Origin: Euryhalocaulis sp050486445
Lineage (GTDB): Bacteria > Pseudomonadota > Alphaproteobacteria > Caulobacterales > Maricaulaceae
Direction of reading: 5' to 3'
NCBI GenBank assembly: GCA_050486445.1
Contig: JBJHDH010000014.1
Span: 8,435 to 72,434, forward strand
Length of the DNA: 64,000 nt
The position numbers and the translations under genes were made by a program. Position 1 is the first letter of the stretch. Each line of letters starts with the position of its first letter. Positions 54,606 to 62,343 of this stretch are shown here, piece after piece. The notes under the pieces are model-generated. The model did not search any database, had not been told where the DNA came from, and saw only the letters and a list, made by a program, of their open reading frames with translations.

Positions 54606-57245
54606 ATGACCGGACAGAGCCAATCCGGCCCGGACGCGGCCGCTCTGCGCGCCGTCCTGGGGCCCACCAATACAGGCAAGACCCATCTGGCGGTGGAACG
54701 GATGCTGGGCCATCGCAGCGGCATGATCGGCCTGCCGCTGCGCCTGCTGGCCCGGGAAATCTATGACCGGGTGCGGGCGCGGGCCGGCGATTCCGCCACG
54801 GCGCTGGTCACCGGCGAGGAGCGCATCGTTCCCCCCGGCGCGCGCTATTGGGTCTGCACCGTCGAGGCGATGCCACTGGAGCGCGAGGTGGATTTTCTGG
54901 CGGTGGACGAGGCCCAGCTCTGCGCCGATCCGGAGCGGGGCCATGTGTTCACCCACCGGATGCTGCATGCGCGCGGAACGGCGGAGACCATGCTGCTGGG
55001 CGCGGAGACGCTGGGCCCGCTGGTGCGCCGCCTGCTGCCCGGCGTGCGGACCGAGACGCGGGAGCGGTTCTCCGCCCTCACCTGGACTGGCCGCCAGCGG
55101 CTGACCGCCCTGCCCCGGCGCAGCGCGGTCGTGGCGTTCAGCGCCGCCGAGGTTTACGCCATCGCCGAAATTCTGCGGCGCAAGCGCGGCGGCGCGGCGG
55201 TGGTGATGGGCGCGCTCAGCCCGCGCACGCGCAATGCGCAGGTGGATCTGTTTCAGAACGGCGAGGTGGATTTCATCGTCGCCACCGACGCCATCGGCAT
55301 GGGCCTTAATCTGGAGATTGACCATGTCGCCTTCGCCAGCCTGTCGAAATTCGACGGGCGGAAGCGGCGGCGCCTGCGTCCCTCCGAGATGGGTCAGATC
55401 GCCGGGCGCGCCGGCCGGTTCCGCAATCGCGGAACCTTTGGCGTCACCGGCGACGCGCCGGAGCTGGAGCCCGATGACATCCGCCGGCTGGAAACGCACA
55501 GTTTCAAGCCGCTGGACCATGCGCTGTGGCGCAATTTCGCGCTGGAGCTTTCCAGCGTCGACGCGCTGCTGGCCAGCCTGGCCGCGCCGGCGCCCGACCC
55601 CGTGCTGCGCCGCGCCGGCCGCGCGCTGGACGAGGAGTCGCTGCGCGCACTGCTGGATAATGCGGAGATCGCGCGCGCGGCGGCAGGCGAAGGCGGCGCG
55701 CGCCTGCTGTGGTCGGTGTGCCAGATTCCCGATTTCCGCAATCTGGGGCTGGACGCGCATGTACGCCTGCTGGCCACGGTGTTCGGCCATCTGCACCGGA
55801 GCGGGCGCCTGCCGCCGGAGTTTCTGGGTGGGCAGATCGCGCGGCTGGACCAGCCCGACGGCGATGTCGATGCGCTCGGCGCGCGGCTGGCCCAGATCCG
55901 CACCCTTGCCTATCTGGCGCATCGCGACGACTGGCTGGGCGGCGACGCCGCGCACTGGCGCGAACGCGCCCGCGATGTGGAGGACCGGCTCAGCGACGCG
56001 CTGCACCAGCGGCTGACCCAGCGCTTTGTCGACCGGCGCACCAGCGCCCTGTTGCGCGGCCTGCGCGAGAGCCGCGACCTGCTGTCCGGCGTTTCCGCCG
56101 GCGGGACGGTGACAGTGGAAGGCCATGAGGTGGGGCGCGTTCACGGGCTGCGCGTGACGCTGGATTCGGGCGGCGGCGCGCTGGAAGCGCGCGCCCTGCG
56201 CAATGCGGCGGAAAAGGCGCTGCGGCCCGAGATCGGCCGGCGGCTGGGCGCGCTGGCCCGTGATACGGACGACGCCTTCGCCTTCGACGCGCAGAACCGG
56301 GTGATGTGGCGCGGCGCGCCGGTTGCGCGCCTGGTTGCGGGGCCGGATTCGGCGCATCCCGACAGTCTTGCGCCCGGCGCGCGCCTGATCGGCGGCGAAA
56401 TGGGCGCGGCCCCGGCGCGGGCGCGCGCCGAACGCCGCATCGAGGCGTGGGTGCGCGCGGAAATCGCGCGCACGCTGGCGCCGCTGCTGGCGCTGGAGAC
56501 CGCCGTGAAAGAGGGAAGCGTGAGCGGGCTGGCGCGCGGGATCGCCTGGCGGCTGCGCGAACAGCTTGGCTCCGCCCCCCGCCGGGCGCTGGCCGCCGAG
56601 ACCGATGCGCTGTCGGCGGCGGAGCGGCGGGCGCTGCGGCGTCTGGGCGTGCGCATCGGCCGGTTCAGCCTGTTCGTCCCGGCGCTGCTGAAGCCCGCCG
56701 CCGTGGCCATGCTGGCGCGGCTCCATGCAACGCGGACGGGCGAGCGACCCTTCCTGCCGGCGCCCGGCCTGACATCCACGCCGCTGGATGCGCGCATCGC
56801 GCCCGGCGCGCTGGCGGCTTCCGGGTTTCGCGCCGCCGGGCCGCGCGCCGTGCGGCTGGACGCGCTGGAGGCGCTCGGCGAGGCCGTCGAGGCCGCGCGC
56901 ATGGAGGGCGAGGGCCGGCTGTTCGCCCTGACCCCCGCGATGACATCGCAGCTTGGCTGTTCACTGGACGATCTGCGCGGCGTGCTGCGGGCGCTGGACT
57001 ACGCCCCGGCGCGCAAGCCCGGCGCGGATGGCGCGCCCGAGCTCTGGCGGCGGCGCGGGGCCGGACGCGAAGGACCGAGGCGCGGGAAGGCCGCGCCCGC
57101 CCCCGCGCATTCGCCCTTCGCGGCGCTGGAGGCGCTGCGCCCGGCGGCGGCTCCGCCGCGCCCGTCGCACAAGAACCGCAAACGCCGTAAAAGACCGGCG
57201 CGCGCCCGCGCACAGGCCGGAAACAAAACAGCCGGAACGGAATGA
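54606..57245 (+). CDS. Suv3-like SF2 RNA/DNA helicase
   Basis: The 879-aa product has an N-terminal helicase core. Walker A is LGPTNTGKTHLAVERM, the Walker B-type box is FLAVDEAQLCAD, and motif III-type LLGAETLGPLVRRL and motif V/VI VATDAIGMGLNLEIDHV with GQIAGRAGRF are present. A long C-terminal region follows, ending in a very basic tail (KNRKRRKRPARARAQAG). This resembles the mitochondrial Suv3/degradosome helicase homologues found in alphaproteobacteria. ATG 54606 is used; upstream in-frame ATG 54516 gives extra low-complexity. It overlaps the S4 gene by 4 nt. Confidence 0.9.
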   Translation: MTGQSQSGPDAAALRAVLGPTNTGKTHLAVERMLGHRSGMIGLPLRLLAREIYDRVRARAGDSATALVTGEERIVPPGARYWVCTVEAMPLEREVDFLAVDEAQLCADPERGHVFTHRMLHARGTAETMLLGAETLGPLVRRLLPGVRTETRERFSALTWTGRQRLTALPRRSAVVAFSAAEVYAIAEILRRKRGGAAVVMGALSPRTRNAQVDLFQNGEVDFIVATDAIGMGLNLEIDHVAFASLSKFDGRKRRRLRPSEMGQIAGRAGRFRNRGTFGVTGDAPELEPDDIRRLETHSFKPLDHALWRNFALELSSVDALLASLAAPAPDPVLRRAGRALDEESLRALLDNAEIARAAAGEGGARLLWSVCQIPDFRNLGLDAHVRLLATVFGHLHRSGRLPPEFLGGQIARLDQPDGDVDALGARLAQIRTLAYLAHRDDWLGGDAAHWRERARDVEDRLSDALHQRLTQRFVDRRTSALLRGLRESRDLLSGVSAGGTVTVEGHEVGRVHGLRVTLDSGGGALEARALRNAAEKALRPEIGRRLGALARDTDDAFAFDAQNRVMWRGAPVARLVAGPDSAHPDSLAPGARLIGGEMGAAPARARAERRIEAWVRAEIARTLAPLLALETAVKEGSVSGLARGIAWRLREQLGSAPRRALAAETDALSAAERRALRRLGVRIGRFSLFVPALLKPAAVAMLARLHATRTGERPFLPAPGLTSTPLDARIAPGALAASGFRAAGPRAVRLDALEALGEAVEAARMEGEGRLFALTPAMTSQLGCSLDDLRGVLRALDYAPARKPGADGAPELWRRRGAGREGPRRGKAAPAPAHSPFAALEALRPAAAPPRPSHKNRKRRKRPARARAQAGNKTAGTE

Positions 57246-57565
57246 GCGAAACGGCGGACCATGACGGCGCGCGCGCGGACGTCTGGCTGTGGCGGGCGCG
57301 GTTCTTCAAATCCCGCGCGCTGGCGGCGCAGTTCGTGCGCGCCGGAAAGCTGCGCGTGGCGCGCGGCGGCGAAGCGCGGCGCCTGCAACGGCCATCGGCC
57401 ATGCTGCGCCCCGGCGACGTGCTGACTTTCGCACGCGGAGGGCGCAGCATATGCGTGCGCGTGGCCGCCCCCGGAATACGGCGCGGGCCTGCGCGCGAGG
57501 CCGCTGGCCTGTATGAAAGGCTGGAAGGGCCGGGAGCGGCGGCGCAACACGAGGAGACGCCATGA
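57242..57565 (+). CDS. S4-domain RNA-binding protein (HslR-like)
   Basis: The 107-aa basic product has an S4 domain: RADVWLWRARFFKSRALAAQ, then FVRAGKLRVARGGEARRLQRP and LRPGDVLTFARGGRS, as in HslR-type heat-shock ribosome-associated proteins. Overlaps the helicase stop (ATGA) and the next gene start, so it is in the same operon. RNA binding near the ribosome is the family role; in this case it is inferred. Confidence 0.88.
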   Translation: MSETADHDGARADVWLWRARFFKSRALAAQFVRAGKLRVARGGEARRLQRPSAMLRPGDVLTFARGGRSICVRVAAPGIRRGPAREAAGLYERLEGPGAAAQHEETP

Positions 57566-58035
57566 TCCGCGCATTGAAGACGCTGCTGCGCGGCGCAGCG
57601 CCGTCCAGCGAGAAGACAGAGACCGGACCGCGCGAGGCCGCCGCCGCGCTGCTGGTCGAAACCGCCATGGCCGACCACATCTATGACGACGTGGAGCGGG
57701 CGCACATTATGGAGGCCCTGCGCTCCACCTTCGCCATCGGCGCCGAGGATGCGCGCGCGCTGCTGGACAAGGGTGAGGATCTGGCCCGCCATGCGGTGGA
57801 CCATTACCGCTTTACCCGCGTGGTGAAGGAGCAGATGACGCTGGAAGAGCGCGAAATGCTGGTCGAACAGCTCTGGCGCGTCGCCATCGCCGACGGGGCG
57901 CGCAACGCCGCCGAGGAATCGTTCATCCGCCGCCTCTGCCCGCTTCTGGCGGTGGATGACCGCGCGCGGGTGCTGGCGCGCCAGCGCGCCGAAGCCGCCC
58001 TGCGCGGCGGACAGGAGGGCGGGACGCCAGATTGA
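57562..58035 (+). CDS. TerB-like domain protein
   Basis: The 157-aa helical product has a TerB fold: AAALLVETAMADHIYDDVER, then LTLEEREMLVEQLWRVAIAD-type segment (MTLEEREMLVEQLWRVAIAD) and IRRLCPLLAVDDRARVLARQ. TerB domains occur in tellurite-resistance and many unrelated contexts. There is no ter cluster here. It overlaps the S4 gene by 4 nt and precedes fdxA by 55 nt. Confidence 0.85.
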   Translation: MIRALKTLLRGAAPSSEKTETGPREAAAALLVETAMADHIYDDVERAHIMEALRSTFAIGAEDARALLDKGEDLARHAVDHYRFTRVVKEQMTLEEREMLVEQLWRVAIADGARNAAEESFIRRLCPLLAVDDRARVLARQRAEAALRGGQEGGTPD

Positions 58036-58090
58036 CAAGGCCTCCGGGGGACGCCATGTCCCCTTGCCGTTCATTCAGCCGACCATTCCG

Positions 58091-58432
58091 ATGACCTATA
58101 TCGTCACCGACGCCTGCATTCGCTGCAAATACACCGACTGTGTGGAGGTGTGCCCCGTGGATTGTTTCTACGAGGGCGAGAACATGCTCGTCATTCATCC
58201 GGATGAGTGCATTGATTGCGGCGTGTGCGAGCCGGAATGCCCGGTCGAGGCGATCAAGCCGGACACCGAGGACGACCCGGACAATAAATGGCTGGAGCTG
58301 AACACGCGCTTCGCCTCGGTATGGCCGAACATCACCGTGAAAAAGCCCGCGCCGGGCGACGCGGATGAGTTGGCCAAAGAAACGGGAAAGCTGGAAAAGT
58401 ATTTTTCCGAAAAGCCCGGCGAGGGCGACTGA
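58091..58432 (+). CDS. fdxA: Seven-iron ferredoxin FdxA
   Basis: FdxA is a soluble electron carrier with one [3Fe-4S] and one [4Fe-4S] cluster. The 113-aa product has C9-x2-C12-x4-C17-x3-C21-P and C40-x2-C43-x2-C46-x3-C50-P, the exact pattern of Azotobacter FdI. The start is ATG 58091 (MTYIVTDACIRCKYTDC). A C-terminal helical tail completes it. It is followed by carD, a conserved order in this group. Confidence 0.96.
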   Translation: MTYIVTDACIRCKYTDCVEVCPVDCFYEGENMLVIHPDECIDCGVCEPECPVEAIKPDTEDDPDNKWLELNTRFASVWPNITVKKPAPGDADELAKETGKLEKYFSEKPGEGD

Positions 58433-58474
58433 CTTCGCGAATTTGCGAGCATCCGAAGCTGCCGCCCAAAGGCG

Positions 58475-58502
58475 TTGATTTTTATAAGATTTGTGGTAAT
58501 AT
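58475..58502 (+). promoter_or_regulatory. Putative sigma-70 promoter for carD
   Basis: TTGATT (58475-58480) and TAATAT (58497-58502) are 16 bp apart, in a locally AT-rich patch of this GC-rich genome. The leader to the carD ATG would be about 160 nt. Confidence 0.5.
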
Positions 58503-58669
58503 GCCCATCACGCTTTGGTTTTTCCGCAGCGGATAGCCAGATTCCGCCGCGGTGTTACCGAAATGCAATCGACCGGTAAGAATGGAAAAGTAGAGGCTGC
58601 CTGCGCGCAACCACGCTTGGGCCTCACTATTCCCTGTTGTGACTGAGTGTGGGTCATTAGAGAGAATCG

Positions 58670-59206
58670 ATGACGAAGAAAAAAGCCGCCAACAACGATA
58701 ATCAATTTGAGTTGGACCAGTATATTGTCTACCCGGCCCACGGGGTCGGCCGCATTGTCGGGCAGGAACACGAGACGGTCGCCGGCTTCGATATCGAGGT
58801 CTATGTGATCGCGTTCGAGCAGGACAAGCTGATCCTGCGCGTCCCGGTAGGCAAGGCCGCGCAGGTGGGCATGCGTCCGCTTTCCAGCGGCCGCGTGGTG
58901 CAGGACGCGGTGAAGACCCTGAAGGGCCGCGCCCGTATCAAGCGCACGATGTGGAGCCGCCGCGCCCAGGAATACGAAGCCAAGATCAATTCCGGCGATC
59001 TGATCTCCATCGCCGAGGTGGTGCGCGACCTGTATCGCGGCGACGATCAGCCCGAGCAGTCTTATTCGGAGCGTCAGCTCTATGAATCCGCGCTCGACCG
59101 CATGGTGCGCGAAGTCGCCGCGGTGGAGGACATCGCGCGCGAAAAGGCGCAGGAAAAACTGACCCGTACGCTGGTCAAGCGGGCGGAGGCCAGCGCCGCC
59201 GCCTGA
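58670..59206 (+). CDS. carD: CarD-family transcription factor
   Basis: CarD binds RNA polymerase beta and stabilises open promoter complexes. The 178-aa product has the CarD_CdnL tudor-like N-domain (YIVYPAHGVGRIVGQEHETV, then FEQDKLILRVPVGKAAQVGM) and a helical C-terminal domain with the conserved Trp of RTMWSRRAQEYEAKINSGD. ATG 58670 is preceded by GAGAGAA. It ends in a strong terminator. Its regulation of rRNA genes in this group is known for the family, not seen here. Confidence 0.96.
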   Translation: MTKKKAANNDNQFELDQYIVYPAHGVGRIVGQEHETVAGFDIEVYVIAFEQDKLILRVPVGKAAQVGMRPLSSGRVVQDAVKTLKGRARIKRTMWSRRAQEYEAKINSGDLISIAEVVRDLYRGDDQPEQSYSERQLYESALDRMVREVAAVEDIAREKAQEKLTRTLVKRAEASAAA

Positions 59207-59240
59207 TCCAGCCGGACCCGTTTTCTCAGGGGACGACACG

Positions 59241-59280
59241 CAAAGCCCCCGTCCACAAGGACGGGGGCTTTGTGCTTTTT
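59241..59280 (+). terminator. Intrinsic terminator after carD
   Basis: CAAAGCCCCCGTCC pairs perfectly with GGACGGGGGCTTTG (14 bp, 4-nt loop ACAA), followed by TGCTTTTT. Confidence 0.9.
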
Positions 59281-59305
59281 CCTCCCGTTTACGGAAGAGG
59301 ATACC

Positions 59306-60088
59306 TCAATCCAGCACTTCGATCTGGGCGGCGTGGTCGGCGTCGATCATCGGGCCGTTCATGGCGTGCAGAAAGCCGCGCACGCGGATGCGCCTTCCCT
59401 CCAGCTCCAGCGGCTCCAGCCCGTCGCGGCGCACCGCCCGCCAATGGCGCCGGGCGATGGAGATGGTGAAGTCCGTACGATAATCGTCATCGAAATTCAG
59501 ATAGAGAAAATCGCGCGTCTCGGCGGCGCTGACCACTTCGCCCTCCACGATCTGGAACGTATCCAGCAAATTCCAGAGCGGCCCCGGCTCGGCGCCGCGC
59601 ACGGCGTTGTCCGGATGCGCCCACAGGCCGCGCCGCGCTGCCCGCGCCGTGGCCTCGGCAGTCAGCATGTCGGCGGCCAGCGCATTGGTGCGCGGTCCGG
59701 TTTCGACCCGCGCCAGCCCGGCGGCCAGCAATTCGCCCTGCGCCCAGAGCGGCTCTGACTCTGGCGTCCCGCCCGTCACAAAGATCTGCGCCACGACGCG
59801 GCCGCGCCGGTCCGCCCGCTCCACATCATAACGCAGCAGTAGCGGCCGGCCGCGCACCAGATCGTCGAGCAGCGCGCGCGCCTGTTCCGCGAGGGCGGGA
59901 TCGTCCGGCGGGCGCAGCGCCGCCAGGCGCGCCTCACGCCCGTCCTCCAGCATGAAAACGGCGCCGTCCAGCGCATGGGCGCCGGTGACGCGCTCACCGC
60001 GCGTCAGCCCGTCCGCGTGCGCGCCCGTCGCGAACGCCGCGACGGCGAGCAGCACCGTCAGAGTCAGTCCCCAAAGCCCCCGCCCCAT
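59306..60088 (-). CDS. Secreted SNase-like (thermonuclease-fold) protein
   Basis: The 260-aa product has a signal peptide (LTVLLAVAAFATGAHADG) and an SNase-type OB-fold region: GREARLAALRPPDDPALAEQ, RRGRVVAQIFVTG, and ARAARRGLWAHPD, the last resembling the staphylococcal nuclease ending. The catalytic Asp/Arg/Glu triad of true nucleases is not clearly preserved (RLAALRPP in place of RLIGIDTPE), so it may be inactive. A second beta-rich domain follows (YRTDFTISIARRHW). Its function is unknown. Confidence 0.75.
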   Translation of the reverse strand: MGRGLWGLTLTVLLAVAAFATGAHADGLTRGERVTGAHALDGAVFMLEDGREARLAALRPPDDPALAEQARALLDDLVRGRPLLLRYDVERADRRGRVVAQIFVTGGTPESEPLWAQGELLAAGLARVETGPRTNALAADMLTAEATARAARRGLWAHPDNAVRGAEPGPLWNLLDTFQIVEGEVVSAAETRDFLYLNFDDDYRTDFTISIARRHWRAVRRDGLEPLELEGRRIRVRGFLHAMNGPMIDADHAAQIEVLD

Positions 60089-60167
60089 CCGCCCATGATC
60101 GGGCGTGGCGACGGAATGGCAAGACCATTGGACCGGACCCGAAAGCGAGGCTGGCCGGAACGGCGAA

Positions 60168-60216
60168 TTTTTGTGCTACAGAAACTTTCAGCCTCTGATT
60201 TTTTGTGCTACAGAAA
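60168..60216 (+). repeat. 17-bp direct repeats before brnT
   Basis: TTTTTGTGCTACAGAAA occurs at 60168-60184 and 60200-60216, 32 bp apart (about three helical turns). The right copy runs into the brnT ATG. BrnA is a known autorepressor, so this may be its operator and promoter; that is inference. Confidence 0.55.
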
Positions 60217-60442
60217 TGATTGAATTCGATCCCGCCAAGGACAAAGTGAACATCGCCAAGCATGGCGTTTCGCTGTCGCTGGCGGAGGAATTCGATTTGA
60301 AAGCGCCGCGACCGTCATCGACGACCGGCGCGGTTATGGAGAGACACGCCTGAATGCGTTCGGCCCGATCCGCGGCCAGATATATTGCGTGACCTATACG
60401 GAACGGCCGCCGAATGTGCGGATCATCAGCATACGCGAGTAG
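60216..60442 (+). pseudogene. brnT: brnT toxin gene, disrupted by a frameshift
   Basis: From ATG 60216 the frame reads MIEFDPAKDKVNIAKHGVSL, a standard BrnT N-terminus, but it soon leaves the family and stops at about 60353. The remainder of BrnT, from the FES..VIDDRRGYGETR region to the end RIISIRE and the TAG at 60440-60442, is found in the -1 frame starting near 60299. One lost base in the GATTTGAAA stretch (60294-60302) would explain this. As written, no full BrnT toxin (about 75 aa) is made. Confidence 0.75.
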
Positions 60443-60461
60443 GGCGCAAGGAAGTCCGGCG

Positions 60462-60818
60462 ATGGCCAAGAAAATGACGCCCGCGAAGAAAATGCCCAAA
60501 GACCTCCTGGGCGTGGATGACGACGCCTATTTCGCCGCGCTCGATGAGGACGATTCGCCCGAGTGGACGGAGGAGATGTTCGCCCGCGCTCGGCCAGGCC
60601 GTGAAATCCTGTCGCCCGAGACCCTGAAAAGCCTCCGGCGCACACGGGGCCGCCCCAAAAAAGAAAAGACCAGAACGCTGGTGTCGCTGCGGCTGGACCC
60701 CGACGTGCTGGCGCATTTTCAGGAAGAGGGCGAGGGCTGGCGCGGGCGGATCGAGGAAACGCTGGCGCGGGAAGCGAAGCGGAAAACAAGCGCAAAAACC
60801 AAAAAGCGCAAAACATAA
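60462..60818 (+). CDS. brnA: BrnA antitoxin
   Basis: The 118-aa product has a Lys-rich N-terminus and a C-terminal BrnA/DUF4415 domain: RGRPKKEKTRTLVSLRLDPD then FQEEGEGWRGRIEETLARE, the ribbon-helix-helix DNA-binding part. ATG 60462 begins MAKKMTPAKK; the upstream GTG/ATG region at 60414 lies in brnT. It follows the frameshifted brnT by 19 nt and ends in a strong hairpin. A long unstructured Lys tail follows the domain. BrnA binds BrnT and represses the operon in the known system. Confidence 0.85.
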   Translation: MAKKMTPAKKMPKDLLGVDDDAYFAALDEDDSPEWTEEMFARARPGREILSPETLKSLRRTRGRPKKEKTRTLVSLRLDPDVLAHFQEEGEGWRGRIEETLAREAKRKTSAKTKKRKT

Positions 60819-60845
60819 AACGGCGCGGGATTCCCGCGCCGTTTT
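60817..60845. terminator. Bidirectional terminator between brnA and rplS
   Basis: AAAACGGCGCGGG pairs perfectly with CCCGCGCCGTTTT (13 bp, 3-nt loop ATT). The A/T ends of the stem give a T-run in both directions, fitting the convergent genes. Confidence 0.85.
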
Positions 60846-60874
60846 CACATCTGACTGACAGGCTGGAATGCCTG

Positions 60875-61255
60875 TTATTCAGCCGCTTCGCTGCGGCCCG
60901 TGGTGCGTTCGGAGATGCGGGCCGATTTGCCGCGCCGTCCGCGCAGATAATACAGCTTGGCCCGGCGCACCTTGCCCCGGCGCACCACCTCGATGGAGTC
61001 CAGCATCGGGGAGTGCAGCGGGAACACGCGCTCCACGCCCTCGCCGAAGCTGATCTTGCGCACGGTGAAGCTCTCGTTCAGGCCGCCGCCATCGCGCGCG
61101 ATGCACACGCCCTCATAGCGCTGCACGCGCTCGCGCTCGCCCTCGCGGATGCGCACGCCGACATTCACCGTGTCGCCGGGCGAGAATTCCGGGATTTTCC
61201 GATCACCGAGGACGCGCTGCGCCTCTTCCTGTTCGAGCTGGCCGATCAAATTCAT
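60875..61255 (-). CDS. rplS: 50S ribosomal protein L19
   Basis: L19 sits at the ribosomal subunit interface. The 126-aa product has FSPGDTVNVGVRIREGERER, then VQRYEGVCIARDGGGLNESF and GEGVERVFPLHSPMLDSIEV and the basic RRGKVRRAKLYYLRGRRGK. ATG 61255 overlaps the trmD stop by 4 nt. The tail after residue 110 is an alphaproteobacterial extension. Confidence 0.98.
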   Translation of the reverse strand: MNLIGQLEQEEAQRVLGDRKIPEFSPGDTVNVGVRIREGERERVQRYEGVCIARDGGGLNESFTVRKISFGEGVERVFPLHSPMLDSIEVVRRGKVRRAKLYYLRGRRGKSARISERTTGRSEAAE

Positions 61256-62001
61256 CGCCCGTCCTCCGTCTTCGTCTTCCCGCGCCGCGCCCACAGATCG
61301 GGCCGCGTGCGCCGTGTGATGTCTTCGCTCTGTTCCCGCCGCCAGCGCGCGATCTTCGCATGATCGCCGCTGAGCAGCACGTCTGGGATCTCCCTGCCCT
61401 CCCATACGCGCGGACGCGTATAATGGGGGGCCTCCAGCAGATCGCCCTCGAAACTCTCCTCGGCCAGCGAGGCCGCCTCGCCCAGCACGCCGGGGATCAG
61501 CCGCACACAGGCCTCGATCATCGCCTGCGCCGCCGCCTCTCCGCCGGCCAGGACGAAATCGCCGACCGACACTTCCTCCATTCCGCGCGCCTCGATAACC
61601 CGGTGGTCGAGTCCCTCGAAGCGCCCGCAGAACAGAACGAGACCCGGCCCGGCCGCCCACGCCTTTGCGTCGGACTGGCGGAACGGCCTGCCTCTGGGGC
61701 TCAAATAAATCAGCGGCCGACCCTGAAGATCGACCGCGTCCGCCGCGGCGGCGGCCACATCGGGCCGGAGCACCATTCCCGGCCCCCCGCCCGCGGGCGC
61801 ATCGTCCACGGCGCGGTGCTTATGCGTCGAAAAATCCCTGATGTCCACCGTCTCCAGCCGCCACAACCCATCCCGCCGGGCCGAGCCGATCAGCGAGACG
61901 CCCAGCGGCCCCGGAAAGGCGTCCGGGAACAGGGTCAGGACCGTGGCCGTCCAGGCCCCCGGCGGGGACGCGGAGCCGGATCGGGGTGGGGAAGCATCCA
62001 T
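61252..62001 (-). CDS. trmD: tRNA (guanine-37-N1)-methyltransferase TrmD
   Basis: TrmD methylates G37 next to the anticodon and prevents +1 frameshifting. The 249-aa product (from ATG 62001) has ATVLTLFPDAFPGPLGVSLI, the SAM-knot region LIYLSPRGRPFRQSDAKAWA and LFCGRFEGLDHRVIEARGME with the trefoil-knot loop SVGDFVLAGGEAA. ATG 62019 is a slightly longer alternative; neither has a strong ribosome site. It overlaps rplS by 4 nt. The usual upstream rimM and rpsP are not found in this window. Confidence 0.95.
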   Translation of the reverse strand: MDASPPRSGSASPPGAWTATVLTLFPDAFPGPLGVSLIGSARRDGLWRLETVDIRDFSTHKHRAVDDAPAGGGPGMVLRPDVAAAAADAVDLQGRPLIYLSPRGRPFRQSDAKAWAAGPGLVLFCGRFEGLDHRVIEARGMEEVSVGDFVLAGGEAAAQAMIEACVRLIPGVLGEAASLAEESFEGDLLEAPHYTRPRVWEGREIPDVLLSGDHAKIARWRREQSEDITRRTRPDLWARRGKTKTEDGR

Positions 62002-62019
62002 GGCGGCGGGCTGTAGCAT

Positions 62020-62343
62020 AAAGCCACCGCCAGGGAACGGCCCGGCGAACACCGGGGGAATGCCCGGCGAGCGCCTGGATAGCGCCTGGGCAAATGACCG
62101 GGGTTTGAATAATGCGCCCGGCCCCAAGCGATGGTTGCGCCAGTCGCCGGCGACTGGTTCTGGCCGGAAGCCGCCCGTCCATCTTGGACAGGCAGGGCGA
62201 AAACCGGACTATCAGCGCTCAACTGGGTGGCTGATTGCTGCGGCAGGCGCCCGGCGCCCTCCCCCAACAACACACGGCAAGGCCGCCAAAGCAAAAGCCC
62301 CCGGCTTGCGCCGGGGGCTCGCATTCATTCAGCGGCGCTGAAC
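62020..62343. other. Gap between trmD and the beta-helix gene
   Basis: I see no gene in this 324-bp stretch. It contains the perfect palindrome CCAGTCGCCGGCGACTGG (62140-62157), the terminator of the neighbouring gene (62287-62319) and probably the trmD promoter, which I could not place confidently. Confidence 0.6.
62287..62319 (-). terminator. Intrinsic terminator for the beta-helix gene
   Basis: AGCCCCCGGC pairs with GCCGGGGGCT (10 bp, 4-nt loop). Read on the minus strand it is followed by TTTTGCTTT, 25 nt past the stop of the beta-helix gene. Confidence 0.85.

Noticed and set aside
58563..58646. 27-codon open frame in the carD leader (MQSTGKNGKV...)
   Set aside because: There is no ribosome-binding site before the ATG, no family likeness, and the leader itself is only predicted. 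It is more likely chance in a short AT-rich patch.
60291..60302. Programmed -1 frameshift in brnT
   Set aside because: The GATTTGAAA site has no X-XXY-YYZ slippery heptamer and no evident downstream structure, so a base loss is the simpler reading.
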